Of a stretch of DNA of 64,000 bases, positions 11,772 to 21,622 are shown one piece after another. The notes below the pieces were generated by a model that worked only from the letters and a program-made list of their open reading frames with translations, was not told the origin of the DNA and searched no databases. Numbering within the stretch: the first letter of the stretch is position 1; each line of letters begins with the position of its first letter. The translations under genes and the position numbers were made by a program. Source of the DNA: Streptomyces natalensis ATCC 27448 (GTDB lineage Bacteria; Actinomycetota; Actinomycetes; Streptomycetales; Streptomycetaceae); contig NZ_JRKI01000006.1 in NCBI RefSeq assembly GCF_000935125.1, forward strand, positions 1 through 64,000, given 5' to 3'.

Positions 11772-12739
11772 TCCTGGGTCGCCTTCTCCCGCTGCTGTGC
11801 GAACTGCCAGGCGTCGGAGACGATCCCGGCGAGGTCGGCGCGGCTGGGGCGCCAGCCGAGCCGGTCGATGGCGGTCTTGGCGGAGGCCACCAGGACGGCG
11901 GGGTCGCCGCCGCGGCGGGGGGCGATGACCTCGGGGATGGGGTGTCCGGTGACTTTGCGGACGGTCTCGATGACCTCGCGGACGGAGAAGCCGTTGCCGT
12001 TGCCGAGGTTGCAGATCAGGTGCTCGCCGGGGGTGGACGCATCCAGGGCGAGGAGGTGGGCCTCGGCGAGGTCGGCGACGTGGATGTAGTCGCGGATGCA
12101 GGTGCCGTCGGGGGTGGGGTAGTCGTCGCCGAAGACGGAGATCGCCTCGCGGCGGCCCTGGGCGACCTGGAGGACGAGCGGGATCAGATGCGATTCGGGG
12201 TCGTGGCGCTCGCCGCAGCTGCCGTAGGCGCCGGCGACGTTGAAGTAGCGCAGCGAGACGGCGGCCAGGCCGTGGGCGGCGGCCTCGCCGCTGATCATGT
12301 GGTCGACGGCGAGCTTGCTGGCGCCGTAGGGGTTGGTCGGCGCGGTCGGCGCGGACTCCGTGATCGGGATCTGCTCGGGCTCGCCGTAGGTGGCGGCGGT
12401 GGAGGAGAAGACGAGCCGGCGCACACCCGCCTCGCGCATGGCGGCCAGCAGCTCCATGGTGCCGCCGACGTTGTTGTCCCAGTACTTCTCGGGCTTGACG
12501 ACGGACTCGCCGACCTGGGAGAACGCCGCGAAGTGCAGGACCGCGTCGTACGAGGCGTCGAGCCATTTGCCGGCGTCGCGGATGTCGCCCTCGATGAAGG
12601 CGGCGCCCGCGGGGACGCCCGCACGGAAGCCGGTCGAGAGGTTGTCGAGGACGGTGACCTCGTGGCCCGCCTCCAGCAGATGCTGGGCGACGACACTTCC
12701 GACGTAACCGGCCCCACCCGTCACCAGGTACTTGCTCAT
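11768..12739 (-). CDS. galE: UDP-glucose 4-epimerase
   Basis: Interconverts UDP-galactose and UDP-glucose with bound NAD. The 323-residue extended SDR has the N-terminal TGGAGYVGS motif, DNLSTG near residue 32, the catalytic Ser in FSSTAATYG near residue 115 and the YGASK catalytic pair near 138. Middle gene of galTEK: its ATG overlaps the galT stop by 4 bp and its stop overlaps the galK start by 4 bp. Confidence 0.96.
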   Translation of the reverse strand: MSKYLVTGGAGYVGSVVAQHLLEAGHEVTVLDNLSTGFRAGVPAGAAFIEGDIRDAGKWLDASYDAVLHFAAFSQVGESVVKPEKYWDNNVGGTMELLAAMREAGVRRLVFSSTAATYGEPEQIPITESAPTAPTNPYGASKLAVDHMISGEAAAHGLAAVSLRYFNVAGAYGSCGERHDPESHLIPLVLQVAQGRREAISVFGDDYPTPDGTCIRDYIHVADLAEAHLLALDASTPGEHLICNLGNGNGFSVREVIETVRKVTGHPIPEVIAPRRGGDPAVLVASAKTAIDRLGWRPSRADLAGIVSDAWQFAQQREKATQE

Positions 12740-13782
12740 GACTCGCTCGCTACCTCTCGCAGTCGTTCGGCCGCGGCCTCCGGCGGCACATCGTTGATGA
12801 ACACGTTCATGCCGGATTCGGAACCCGCGAGGAACTTCAGCTTGCCTGAAGTGCGGCGAATGGTGAAAAGCTCGAGGTGGAGGGCGAAGTCGGTGCGCTG
12901 CGGGGCGCGTACCGGAGCCTGGTGCCAGGCGGCGATGTACGGCGTCGGCGGCTGCCCGCTTCCGAAGATCCGGTCGAAGCGCCGCAAGACCTCCAGATAG
13001 AGCCGTGGGAACTCCGTGCGGGCGGCGTCGTCCAGGGCGAGCAGGTCGGGGACGCGCCGCTTGGGGTAGAGGTGCACCTCGTACGGCCAGTGGGCGGCGT
13101 ACGGGACGAAGGCCACCCAGTGCGCGCCGTCGAGGACGATCCGGCGGCCGTCGGCCAGCTCGTCGGCGACGACGTCGTCGAAGAGGTTGCGGCCGGTGGT
13201 CTCGCGGTGGGCTGCCAGGGAGGCGAGCATCCGCTCGGTGCGCGGGGTGACGAAGGGGTAGGCGTAGATCTGGCCGTGCGGGTGACCGAGGGTGACGCCG
13301 ATATCGGCGCCGCGGTTCTCGAAGCAGAAGACCTGCTCGACGCCCGGGAGTTGGGAGAGTTCCGCGGTGCGGTCGGTCCAGGCGTCGAGGACGAGGGCGG
13401 CCTGCTCGTCGGTGAGGCCGGCGAAGGAGGCGTCGTGGTCGGGGGTGAAGCAGACGACCTCGCAGCGGCCGCCGTCGCCGGCGAGGGAGGGGAAGCGGTT
13501 CTCGAACACGGCGACGTCGTAGTCGTCGGCGGGGATCTCCGAGCGCCGCCCCTCACGGGAGGGGCACAGCGGGCACTCGTCGGCCGGGGGGTGGTAGGTG
13601 CGGCCCTGGCGGTGCGAGGCGATGGCGACGCGGTCGCCCAGGAGGCGGTCGTGGCGGATCTCGGAGGCGGTGGCGACGCGGTCGAGGGGGCGGGCGTCGG
13701 TGGCGTCGCGTACGGCGTCGTCGCGTGCGTCGTAGTAGATCAACTCCCGGCCGTCCGCGAGCCGGGTCGTCGTCTTCTTCAC
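12736..13782 (-). CDS. galT: Galactose-1-phosphate uridylyltransferase
   Basis: Transfers UMP from UDP-glucose to galactose-1-phosphate in the Leloir pathway. The 348-residue HIT-superfamily protein shows the active-site [12 protein letters not shown] near residue 175 and a CPLCPS metal-site motif near residue 65. Start GTG at 13782 chosen because GGTGAGGAG precedes it by 6 nt and the family N-terminus ([17 protein letters not shown]) follows. First gene of the operon; gene order equals the S. lividans gal operon. Confidence 0.95.
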   Translation of the reverse strand: MKKTTTRLADGRELIYYDARDDAVRDATDARPLDRVATASEIRHDRLLGDRVAIASHRQGRTYHPPADECPLCPSREGRRSEIPADDYDVAVFENRFPSLAGDGGRCEVVCFTPDHDASFAGLTDEQAALVLDAWTDRTAELSQLPGVEQVFCFENRGADIGVTLGHPHGQIYAYPFVTPRTERMLASLAAHRETTGRNLFDDVVADELADGRRIVLDGAHWVAFVPYAAHWPYEVHLYPKRRVPDLLALDDAARTEFPRLYLEVLRRFDRIFGSGQPPTPYIAAWHQAPVRAPQRTDFALHLELFTIRRTSGKLKFLAGSESGMNVFINDVPPEAAAERLREVASES

Positions 13783-14087
13783 CAAGAGCTCCTCACCCTG
13801 TACGGCCTCGCCCTGTACGGCAGACACCACACAGCGACCAAACATAACCAAACACAATGAAGCACAAGTGAACAGAGGCGTCAATCTGGGGCCGCACCCG
13901 GGGGCGGGCGGGGATCCAGGCCGAAATCTTGCGCCCGGAAGGGCGGACGTAACACCCCATAACCCCCCTAAAACCATCCGCTCCCATCACGATCCAACAA
14001 CTCAACCGAACAAAACTGTTCAGTTTCTGACCGCCCGCGCGTAGCTTTCTGTGCGTTCCCATCGCTCCCGAGAAGGCGAGCTACGCC
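13783..14087. promoter_or_regulatory. Divergent galT / symporter control region
   Basis: 305 bp with no gene. Contents: a duplicated 15-bp unit CCTCACCCTGTACGG / CCTCGCCCTGTACGG (13791-13820) next to galT; an 8-bp direct repeat ACCAAACA at 13837-13844 and 13847-13854 (10-bp phase); and the overlapping palindromes GAACA-AAAC-TGTTC and AAACTG-TT-CAGTTT (14008-14026) near the symporter. The S. lividans galP1 promoter is known to use direct-repeat operator hexamers and galactose induction, and this layout fits. Confidence 0.65.
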
Positions 14088-15758
14088 ATGACCACCCTGG
14101 CCGAAGGCCTCCGGCTGCCCACCAACGGGCTCGACTACACGCTGCTGGCCCTCTACTTCGTCGTCGTCCTCGGCATCGGTTTCGCGGCCCGGCGCAGCGT
14201 GAAGACCAGCCTGGACTTCTTCCTCTCCGGCCGGTCGCTGCCCGCCTGGGTCACCGGCCTCGCCTTCGTCGCCGCCAACCTGGGCGCCACCGAGATCCTC
14301 GGCATGGCCGCGACCGGCGCCCAGTACGGCGTCGCCGTCGTGCACTGGTACTGGATCGGCGCCATCCCCGCCATGGTCTTCCTGGGCCTGGTGATGATGC
14401 CGTTCTACTACCGCTCACGGGTCCGCTCGGTCCCCGAGTTCCTGCTCCAGCGGTTCGACAGGTCCGCGCATCTGCTCAGCTCGGCGCTGTTCGCCTTCGC
14501 GGCGATACTGATCGCGGGGGTGAACCTCTACGCCCTGTCGATCGTCGTCGAGGCGCTGCTCGGCTGGCCGCAGTGGGTGGCGATCGTCGTGGCGGGCCTG
14601 TTCGTCCTCGCGTACATCACCATCGGCGGACTCTCCTCGGCGATCTACAACGAAGTGCTCCAGTTCTTCGTCATCCTCGCCGCGCTCATACCCCTCTGCA
14701 TCATCGGCCTCAAGCGCGTCGGCGGCTGGGGCGGTCTGAGCCACTCCCTGGAGTCGTCACACGGCCACAACTTCCTCACCGCCTGGGGCGGTACGGGCAT
14801 CGGCGACGCCAACCCGCTCGGCGCGAACTGGCTGACGATCATCCTCGGCCTGGGCTTCGTCCTCTCCTTCGGCTACTGGACGACCAACTTCGCCGAGGTG
14901 CAGCGCGCACTGTCCGCGAAGAACCTGAGCGCGGCGCAGCGCACCCCGCTGATCGCCGCCTTCCCCAAGATGTTCATCGTCTTCCTGGTGATGATCCCCG
15001 GTCTGGTCGCCGCCGTCCTCGTCCCCAAGCTCGGCGGGCCCGGCTCCGGCCTGACGTACAACGACGCGATCCCCTACCTGATGCAGGAGCTGCTGCCCAA
15101 CGGCGTGCTCGGCATCGCCGTCACCGGTCTGCTCGCGGCCTTCATGGCGGGCATGGCGGCCAACGTCTCGTCCTTCAACACCGTGTTCACGTACGACATC
15201 TGGGCCAAGTACGTGAAGACGGACCGCGAGGACGGCTACTACCTGCGCTTCGGCCGCCTCATCACCGCGATCGGCGTCCTGGCCTCGATCGGCACGGCGT
15301 TCATCGCCTCGTCCTTCTCCAACATCATGGGCTACCTCCAGACGCTGTTCTCCTTCTTCAACGTCCCGATGTTCGTCGTCTTCATCATCGGCATGTTCTG
15401 GAAGCGCGCCTCGATGAAGTCGGGCGTCTGGGGCCTGCTCGCCGGTACCACGGCCGCGATGGTCAACTACTTCTGGATCTACAAGCAGGGCATCATCGCC
15501 ATCCCCACCGACCAGGGCGCCAACTTCGTCTCCGCCATCGTCGGCTTCGTCGCCGGCGCGGTCGTCATGGTCGTCGTCACCCTCTTCACCGCCCCCAAGC
15601 CGGAGGCGGAACTCGCGGGCCTGGTCTACAGGACGACCGCCCCCGGCCTGGAGGAGCCGCCCGCCGCGGGCGACGACGCCTGGTACCGCAAGCCGGCCCT
15701 CCTCGGCTGGGGCGCGCTCGCCCTGGCCGCGGCCTGCTACCTCCCGTACTCCCTCTGA
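14088..15758 (+). CDS. Sodium:solute symporter (SSS family), probable galactose importer
   Basis: Membrane transporter of 556 residues with about 13-14 hydrophobic helices. Family features include the N-terminal LDFFLSGRSLPAWVTGLAF near residue 42 and GNLGATE-like AANLGATEILGM near 63, with the conserved VSSFNTVFTYDIW near 360, as in SGLT-type sugar carriers. It is divergent from galTEK and followed by a small membrane protein, supporting galactose uptake driven by sodium. Substrate is inferred from context. Confidence 0.88.
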   Translation: MTTLAEGLRLPTNGLDYTLLALYFVVVLGIGFAARRSVKTSLDFFLSGRSLPAWVTGLAFVAANLGATEILGMAATGAQYGVAVVHWYWIGAIPAMVFLGLVMMPFYYRSRVRSVPEFLLQRFDRSAHLLSSALFAFAAILIAGVNLYALSIVVEALLGWPQWVAIVVAGLFVLAYITIGGLSSAIYNEVLQFFVILAALIPLCIIGLKRVGGWGGLSHSLESSHGHNFLTAWGGTGIGDANPLGANWLTIILGLGFVLSFGYWTTNFAEVQRALSAKNLSAAQRTPLIAAFPKMFIVFLVMIPGLVAAVLVPKLGGPGSGLTYNDAIPYLMQELLPNGVLGIAVTGLLAAFMAGMAANVSSFNTVFTYDIWAKYVKTDREDGYYLRFGRLITAIGVLASIGTAFIASSFSNIMGYLQTLFSFFNVPMFVVFIIGMFWKRASMKSGVWGLLAGTTAAMVNYFWIYKQGIIAIPTDQGANFVSAIVGFVAGAVVMVVVTLFTAPKPEAELAGLVYRTTAPGLEEPPAAGDDAWYRKPALLGWGALALAAACYLPYSL

Positions 15759-15840
15759 CGTCCTTCCCCCGACCTGCTCCGTCGCTCTGCTCAACCCCCC
15801 TCTGCTCCACTCCCTCTGACGACCGGAGGCATGAATCCTC

Positions 15841-16146
15841 ATGTCCGACCTTCAGCGCGAAGTCTCCGAACTGGAGCGCAAATCCGCCACCGCGGCCCGG
15901 CTGTTCGACATCCGGCTCATCATCGGCGGCCTGTTCACCGTCTACGGCGTGATCGTCACCGTCGCCGGGTTCACCGCGTCCGACGCCGACCTGAAGAAGG
16001 CCGAGGACATCAACATCAACCTCTGGACGGGCCTGGGCATGCTCGCCCTCGGCGTCTTCTTCCTGGCCTGGATGAAGCTGCGGCCCGTCGTACCGCCGAC
16101 GGTGGAGGAGCCGGCGGCGGCCGGGGGCGCACCGCCGGAGCACTGA
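15841..16146 (+). CDS. Small two-helix membrane protein
   Basis: 101 residues, no recognised family. A charged N-terminus (SELERKSATAARLFD) precedes two hydrophobic helices at about residues 24-46 (LIIGGLFTVYGVIVTVAGF) and 63-83 (LWTGLGMLALGVFFLAWMKL), with a Pro/Ala-rich tail. It follows the symporter by 82 bp on the same strand, after a GGAGG, and may be a small accessory subunit or stability factor for it. This is context only. Confidence 0.7.
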   Translation: MSDLQREVSELERKSATAARLFDIRLIIGGLFTVYGVIVTVAGFTASDADLKKAEDININLWTGLGMLALGVFFLAWMKLRPVVPPTVEEPAAAGGAPPEH

Positions 16147-16336
16147 GCCGAGGGGGCCGCCCGTGCACGGCGGCATGCGGCGCGCCTGGCGGGGTACGGG
16201 TGCGAGAGCGCCTGGCTCACCGTGAGCCGTCCGGGCCGGGAATCCGCTGGCATGGCCATGTAATCGCCAGCGGTTATGGTGCTCCCGCAACATGTCCAGG
16301 CGCGCTCCGGCGTGCAATGAAGGCGAAGGTCTCACC

Positions 16337-18049
16337 GTGTCCGATCTGGGGCGCCTCGTAGCCGGTCGGTACCGGCTGCTGGAGCGCGTGGGGCGCGGTG
16401 GCATGGGCACCGTGTGGCGGGCCGAGGACGAGGTGCTCGGCCGGCACGTCGCCGTCAAGAAACTGCACGTCCCGCCGCATCTCCAAGACGACGAGATCCA
16501 GAAGCTCTACGAGCGCACCCGCCGGGAGGCCCGCAGCGCCGCCCGGATCACCCACCCCAATGTGATCGTGGTGCACGACGTCGTCGATGACGAGGGCCTG
16601 CCGTGCATCGTCATGGAGTACATCCCCTCGGTCACCCTGAGCGATGTCCTGAAGCGGCAGGGCGCGCTGCCGGCCGGCGAGGTGGCGCGGATCGGCCGCG
16701 TCATGGCCGCCGCACTGCGCGCCGCGCACGCGGCCGGGGTGCTGCACCGGGACGTCAAGCCCGCCAATGTGCTGCTCGGGAACGACGGACGCATCGTCCT
16801 GACCGACTTCGGCATCGCCGTGGAGTCCGGCACCCCGTCGCTGACCAAAACCGGGGAACTGGTCGGCTCGATCCAGTACCTCGCCCCGGAACGCCTACGC
16901 ACCGGAATCGCCGAGCCCGGCCCCGCCTGCGACCTGTGGTCCCTCGGAGCGACGCTGTACCTGGCGGTCGAAGGCCGCCATCCGTTCCAGCGCGACACCC
17001 CGATCGAGACGGCGTACGCCATCGCCGTCGACGCGTACGAACCCCCGCGCAACGCCGGGCACTTGGCCCCGGTGATCGACGGCCTCCTGGTGAAGGAACC
17101 GGCCCGGCGGATGGACGCGGACGAGGCGGAACGGCTTCTCGGTGGGGCTGTTGGGGTTATTGGGGCTGTTGGGGCCGGGGCCGGGATGGGAGCCGGGGTC
17201 GCGTCGGGGACCGCGTCCGGAGCGGGGGCCGGAGCCGGGACCGGGGCCTGGACCGCGGCCTGGACCGGGGCCGGGGCCGGAACCGGGACCGGGGCCGGGG
17301 CCGGAACCGGGACCGGGACCGGAACCGTTGAGCCACCCACGCGACCCGAACCCGTGACAACGACACCCGCGGCAGCGCCCGTCGCCACGCCCGCCACGCC
17401 CGCCACGTCCGCCACTCCCGCCCGAGGCGGCAAGCGCAGCAACCGTACGGCCCTGTGGTGTGCCTCCGCAGCGGTGGTCGCCGCTGCCGTCACCGGTGGC
17501 GTACTCCTGTGGCCCGAGGAAGGAGCCGCGTCGACCACCCCCCAAGCATCCCCGTCCCACCCCGCCACCGACTCTCCAAGCCCAACCCCCTCCCCGCCGC
17601 CACCGCTTCCCGCCGGCTACCACCTTCGGAAGGCCGGCCAGGGCTTCTCCGTCCCCGTACAGGACGGCTGGAAACGCAAGATCGTGCCCGGCGGCGAAAT
17701 CGCCTACGTCGACCCGTCCGAGCGGGTGGCCCTGAGGGTCGACGTCGTCGAGTTCGCGGGGTCCGACCCGCTCCAGCACTGGCATGACACCGAAGAGGCC
17801 CAGACCCGTCGCGACAACCCGGGCTATGAGCGGGTGCGGATGGGCCCCACGACCTTCCGAGGCCGCCCCGCCGGGTACTGGGAGTTCACCTTCAACGGCC
17901 GGCTGCGGGAATACCGCGCGGTGGAGATCGCCTTCTCCGGCACCGACGGCACGCAGTACGTCGTCTACCTCTCGGCACCGAACGCCCAATGGACCACCTA
18001 CCGGCCGGTCTTCGACACCACCGTCAAGGGAATTCGTCTTCGCGAATAG
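16337..18049 (+). CDS. Membrane-anchored Ser/Thr protein kinase
   Basis: 570-residue eukaryotic-type kinase. The N-terminal kinase domain (residues about 8-270) has the glycine loop GRGGMGTVW, the Lys in VAVKK, HRDVKPANVLL, DFG in LTDFGIAV and APE in YLAPERL, so it should be active. A Gly/Ala/Thr-rich linker (about residues 270-340), encoded by imperfect GGGGCCGG-type repeats, leads to a single membrane helix near 385 (ALWCASAAVVAAAVTGGVLLW), a Pro/Ser stalk and an extracytoplasmic domain of about 140 residues. Start GTG at 16337 is favoured (AAGG upstream); an ATG at 16292 is the alternative. Confidence 0.88.
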   Translation: MSDLGRLVAGRYRLLERVGRGGMGTVWRAEDEVLGRHVAVKKLHVPPHLQDDEIQKLYERTRREARSAARITHPNVIVVHDVVDDEGLPCIVMEYIPSVTLSDVLKRQGALPAGEVARIGRVMAAALRAAHAAGVLHRDVKPANVLLGNDGRIVLTDFGIAVESGTPSLTKTGELVGSIQYLAPERLRTGIAEPGPACDLWSLGATLYLAVEGRHPFQRDTPIETAYAIAVDAYEPPRNAGHLAPVIDGLLVKEPARRMDADEAERLLGGAVGVIGAVGAGAGMGAGVASGTASGAGAGAGTGAWTAAWTGAGAGTGTGAGAGTGTGTGTVEPPTRPEPVTTTPAAAPVATPATPATSATPARGGKRSNRTALWCASAAVVAAAVTGGVLLWPEEGAASTTPQASPSHPATDSPSPTPSPPPPLPAGYHLRKAGQGFSVPVQDGWKRKIVPGGEIAYVDPSERVALRVDVVEFAGSDPLQHWHDTEEAQTRRDNPGYERVRMGPTTFRGRPAGYWEFTFNGRLREYRAVEIAFSGTDGTQYVVYLSAPNAQWTTYRPVFDTTVKGIRLRE

Positions 18050-18102
18050 CCGGTTTCGGCCACTGTGGTCGCCAACGGCTACGTGGCGGCCGGGTTGCCC
18101 CG

Positions 18103-18630
18103 TCACGCACCCGTGACGCCGTCGATGCCCTCCCGGATCAGGTCGGCGTGGCCGTTGTGGCGGGCGTACTCCTCGATCATGTGGACCAGGATCCAGCGCA
18201 GGGAGACGCCCTGGTCGCCCACGTGGGCGGCCTCATGGTCCGGGAGCCTGCCGGAATCGTCCAGCGATGCATCGGCGATCAGTTCGCGGCCCCGTGCCAC
18301 TTCCGCGCGCCAGACGGGCAGTACCTCATCGATCCCACGGTCGGGGGCGAGCGCGAAGCCGTCCCCGGTGCCTTCTTCATACACCGGCGGCACGTCACGG
18401 CCCGCGAACACCCGCTGGAACCAGTTGCGTTCCACCTCCGCCATGTGCTGGACCAGCCCCAGCAACGTCATCAGCGACGGTGCTGCCGCAGCCAGGCGCA
18501 GCCGGCGGTCGTCGAGCCCTTCGCACTTCAACGCGAGTGTCGCCCGATGGAAGTCCAGCCAGTTTTCCAGCATGGCTCGTTCATCGGCGTACGGGGGCGG
18601 GATCGGACGGCCGTCCGGTGTCATAGCCAT
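18103..18630 (-). CDS. DinB-like (DUF664) protein
   Basis: 175-residue protein of the DinB/YfiT four-helix bundle type. Candidate metal ligands are the His in [12 protein letters not shown] near residue 60 and the histidines of [15 protein letters not shown] near residue 155, the usual three-His arrangement. Actinobacterial DUF664 proteins are thiol-dependent enzymes or of unknown function. AAGGG lies 8 nt before the ATG at 18630; a GTG at 18639 is possible. Convergent with the kinase gene. Confidence 0.82.
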   Translation of the reverse strand: MAMTPDGRPIPPPYADERAMLENWLDFHRATLALKCEGLDDRRLRLAAAAPSLMTLLGLVQHMAEVERNWFQRVFAGRDVPPVYEEGTGDGFALAPDRGIDEVLPVWRAEVARGRELIADASLDDSGRLPDHEAAHVGDQGVSLRWILVHMIEEYARHNGHADLIREGIDGVTGA

Positions 18631-18773
18631 GCACGTCACCCTTGCACAGGTCGCCGGCCGGCACCGGGGAACCGGCGCAGCGACGGGGTGCGAGGGCAGG
18701 AGGACGTCGGCAGGGTTCGCCGGAGGCCCTGACCTCCGTCCGAGCGTCGCGCCGCGCCACCTCGTCCCCCTCG

Positions 18774-19511
18774 CTACTCGCCCCCCGATTCCGCCGCCTC
18801 CTGGGGCTCCGAGTCCTCCGAGGCCCCCGCGCCCGTGCGCCGCGCGCCCACCGCCGCCCGCTCCAGCAACCCCGTACGCGCAGCCAGCGCCGCCGCCTCC
18901 AGTCGGGAGCCGACCTCCAGCTTCATCAGGACCCGTTGGACGTGGGTGCGGGCGGTGCTCGGGGCGATGTCCATGCCCGCGGCGATCAGGCGGGTGTCCT
19001 CGCCGTCGGCTACCCGCATCAGGACCTCGACCTCGCGTGGGGTGAGGAGTTGGAGGAGGCGGGCGCCCTCGTCGTCGGGTTGGGCCGCCGGGTGCAGGAG
19101 TTCCTCGAAGGCCTGCTGCAACAGCAGGGGGGAGACCGCCGATTCGCCGGCGCGCGCCTTGAGCATGGCGCGCTCGACGCCCTCGATCCGTTCGTCGTTA
19201 CGGACATAGCCGGACGCCCCGGCGGCGAAGGCGGCCGCGATCCCGCGGGGGCTGGGCACCGGGCCCAGCACCACCACCGAGATCTGCGGCCGTTCCTTCT
19301 TGATCCGTACGACGGGATCGAAGACGCCGGGCGCCGCGGGCGTGGCACAGCCCAGCAGGCACACCTCCGGTGCCCGGCTGACCACCAGGTCCGCGGCGCC
19401 GGCGCTCGGCGCCGCGGCCGCCAGCACGCGGTGTCCGCGCAGCTTCAGTGCCGAGGCCAGCGCCTCGGCGAGCAGCCGGTGATCGTCGACCACCATGAGC
19501 CGCACGACCAT
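18774..19511 (-). CDS. LuxR-family atypical response regulator without phospho-acceptor Asp
   Basis: 245 residues. The receiver-like N-terminus starts [17 protein letters not shown], but where the phosphorylated Asp is expected (usually LLDLxMP) it reads [13 protein letters not shown], and the conserved Lys position reads YVRNDE. The LuxR/GerE HTH is intact near residues 155-215 ([32 protein letters not shown]). It should therefore act independently of phosphorylation, perhaps through a ligand or protein partner. No histidine kinase is nearby. ATG at 19511 chosen by receiver start. Confidence 0.85.
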   Translation of the reverse strand: MVVRLMVVDDHRLLAEALASALKLRGHRVLAAAAPSAGAADLVVSRAPEVCLLGCATPAAPGVFDPVVRIKKERPQISVVVLGPVPSPRGIAAAFAAGASGYVRNDERIEGVERAMLKARAGESAVSPLLLQQAFEELLHPAAQPDDEGARLLQLLTPREVEVLMRVADGEDTRLIAAGMDIAPSTARTHVQRVLMKLEVGSRLEAAALAARTGLLERAAVGARRTGAGASEDSEPQEAAESGGE

Positions 19512-19708
19512 CGAGAACCCCCTCACCTCCCGGCGCGGGGCCCGCCCCCGGCCTCCGCCGGGTCCCTTTTTTGTCCCGCGAATTGTCCCCGGGAAGCTAC
19601 ACGTTCGGCCGACGCCGCGCGCCCCCTCCCCGGGGGAAGACCCCCAAAATGCGGGCTTCTTGGCCAATCCCGGCCGAGAGCCGCCCCCGCGGCCCCCGGC
19701 CCGCGCCG

Positions 19709-21508
19709 TCAGGCGTCCTCGGCCAGCTCCAGCCAGCGCATCTCCAGCTCCTCGCGTTCACCGGCCAGTTCCCGCAGCTGGGCGTCGAGCCCGGCGACCT
19801 TTTCGAAGTCGGTGGCGTGCTCGGCGATCTGGGTGTGGAGCTTGGTTTCCTTGTCGCCGATCTTGTCGAGCTGCCGCTCGATCTTCTGGAGTTCCTTTTG
19901 TGCGGCGCGGTTGACGGCCGCGGTCTTCTTGGGCGCGGCGGACTGCTGCGCGGGGGCGGGCGTCACGGCCTCGACGGCCTTGCGGCGGCGTTCGAGGTAC
20001 TCGTCGATGCCGCGCGGGAGCATCCGCAGGGTGGCGTCGCCCAGGAGCGCGTGGACCCGGTCGGTGGTGCGCTCTATGAAGTACCGGTCGTGGCTGATGA
20101 CGATCAGCGAGCCGGGCCAGCCGTCGAGCACGTCCTCCAGCTGGGTCAGGGTCTGGATGTCGAGGTCGTTGGTGGGCTCGTCGAGGAAGAGGACGTTGGG
20201 CTCGTCCATCAGGAGGCGGAGGATCTGGAGGCGGCGGCGCTCACCGCCGGAGAGGTCGCCGACCGGGGTCCACTGCTTCTCCTTGGTGAAGCCGAATTTC
20301 TCGCAGAGCTGGCCGGCGGTCATCTCCCGGCCCTTGCCGAGGTCGACGCGTTCGCGGACCTTCTGGACGGCCTCCAGGACGCGCCAGGACGGGTCCAGCT
20401 CGGCGACCTCCTGGGAGAGGTAGGCGAGTTTCACGGTCTTGCCGACGACGATCTTTCCGGCCGCGGGCTGCGCCTCGCCTCCCGTACGGGCCGCCTCGGC
20501 CAGCGCCCGCAGCAGCGAGGTCTTGCCCGCGCCGTTGACGCCGACCAGGCCGATCCGGTCGCCGGGGCCGAGCTGCCAGGTCAGGTGCTTGAGCAGTTCC
20601 TTCGGCCCGGCCTGGACGGTGACGTCCTCCAGCTCGAAGACGGTTTTGCCGAGGCGGGAGTTGGCGAACTTCATCAGCTCGGCGGTGTCGCGCGGCGGCG
20701 GCACGTCCGCGATCAGTTCGTTGGCGGCCTCGATGCGGAAACGGGGCTTGCTGGTACGGGCCGGGGCGCCGCGCCGCAGCCAGGCCAGTTCCTTGCGCAT
20801 CAGGTTCTGCCGCTTGGTCTCTTCGCTGGCCGCGATCCGCTCCCGCTCGGCGCGGGCGAAGACGTAGTCGCTGTAGCCGCCCTCGTACTCGTGGATCGCG
20901 CCGCGCTGGACGTCCCACATCCGCGTACAGACCTGGTCGAGGAACCAGCGGTCGTGGGTGACGACGACCAGGGCGCTGCGGCGGGCCCGCAGATGGCCGG
21001 CCAGCCACGAAATGCCTTCGACGTCGAGGTGGTTGGTGGGCTCGTCCAGGACGATCAGGTCCTGTTCGGCGATGAGGAGTTTGGCCAGGGCGATGCGGCG
21101 GCGCTCGCCGCCGGAGAGCGGGCCGATGACGGTGTCCAGGCCCTTGTCGAAGCCCGGCAGGTGGAGATCGCCGAAGAGGCCGGTCAGGATGTCGCGGACG
21201 GTGGCGTTGCCGGCCCACTCGTGATCGGCCATATCGCCGATGACCTCGTGCCGGATGGTGGCGGCCGGGTCGAGGGAGTCGTGCTGGGTCAGGACGCCCA
21301 GCCGCAGTCCGCCGCTGTGGGTGACCCGGCCCTGATCGGCGTCCTCCAGCTTGGCGAGGATGTTGATCAGGGTGGTCTTGCCGTCACCGTTGCGCCCGAC
21401 GACGCCGATCCGGTCCCCCTCGTTGACGCCGAGCGAGACACCGTCGAGCAGGGCACGGGTTCCGTAGACCTTGCCGACGGCTTCCAGATTGACGAGGTTG
21501 GTGGCCAT
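19709..21508 (-). CDS. ABC-F family ATPase, Uup-like
   Basis: 599-residue soluble protein with two ABC domains and no membrane helices, the ABC-F class that acts on ribosomes or in antibiotic protection. Walker A motifs are GRNGDGKTT near residue 36 and GVNGAGKTS near 330. Signature motifs LSGGERRRIAL and LSGGERRRLQI and Walker B LIVLDEPTNHLD and LFLDEPTNDLD are present. A charged C-terminal coiled coil (KELQKIERQLDKIGDKETKL) resembles the Uup tail. ATG at 21508 follows AAGGAGC. Confidence 0.92.
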   Translation of the reverse strand: MATNLVNLEAVGKVYGTRALLDGVSLGVNEGDRIGVVGRNGDGKTTLINILAKLEDADQGRVTHSGGLRLGVLTQHDSLDPAATIRHEVIGDMADHEWAGNATVRDILTGLFGDLHLPGFDKGLDTVIGPLSGGERRRIALAKLLIAEQDLIVLDEPTNHLDVEGISWLAGHLRARRSALVVVTHDRWFLDQVCTRMWDVQRGAIHEYEGGYSDYVFARAERERIAASEETKRQNLMRKELAWLRRGAPARTSKPRFRIEAANELIADVPPPRDTAELMKFANSRLGKTVFELEDVTVQAGPKELLKHLTWQLGPGDRIGLVGVNGAGKTSLLRALAEAARTGGEAQPAAGKIVVGKTVKLAYLSQEVAELDPSWRVLEAVQKVRERVDLGKGREMTAGQLCEKFGFTKEKQWTPVGDLSGGERRRLQILRLLMDEPNVLFLDEPTNDLDIQTLTQLEDVLDGWPGSLIVISHDRYFIERTTDRVHALLGDATLRMLPRGIDEYLERRRKAVEAVTPAPAQQSAAPKKTAAVNRAAQKELQKIERQLDKIGDKETKLHTQIAEHATDFEKVAGLDAQLRELAGEREELEMRWLELAEDA

Positions 21509-21622
21509 TGCGCTCCTTGCTGCCGGCCCGCGCGGCTCCGGATCGGCGCGCGCTCGTGGGGCAACCACCAGGATCCCACGGAGCCGCCCGGAGGCCGAAA
21601 GCCAGGGCTCAGGGCCATCGGA

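Noticed and set aside
17142..17330. Repeat array as a separate genetic element
   Set aside because: The GGGGCCGG-type repeats are in frame and encode the Gly/Ala/Thr-rich linker of the Ser/Thr kinase.
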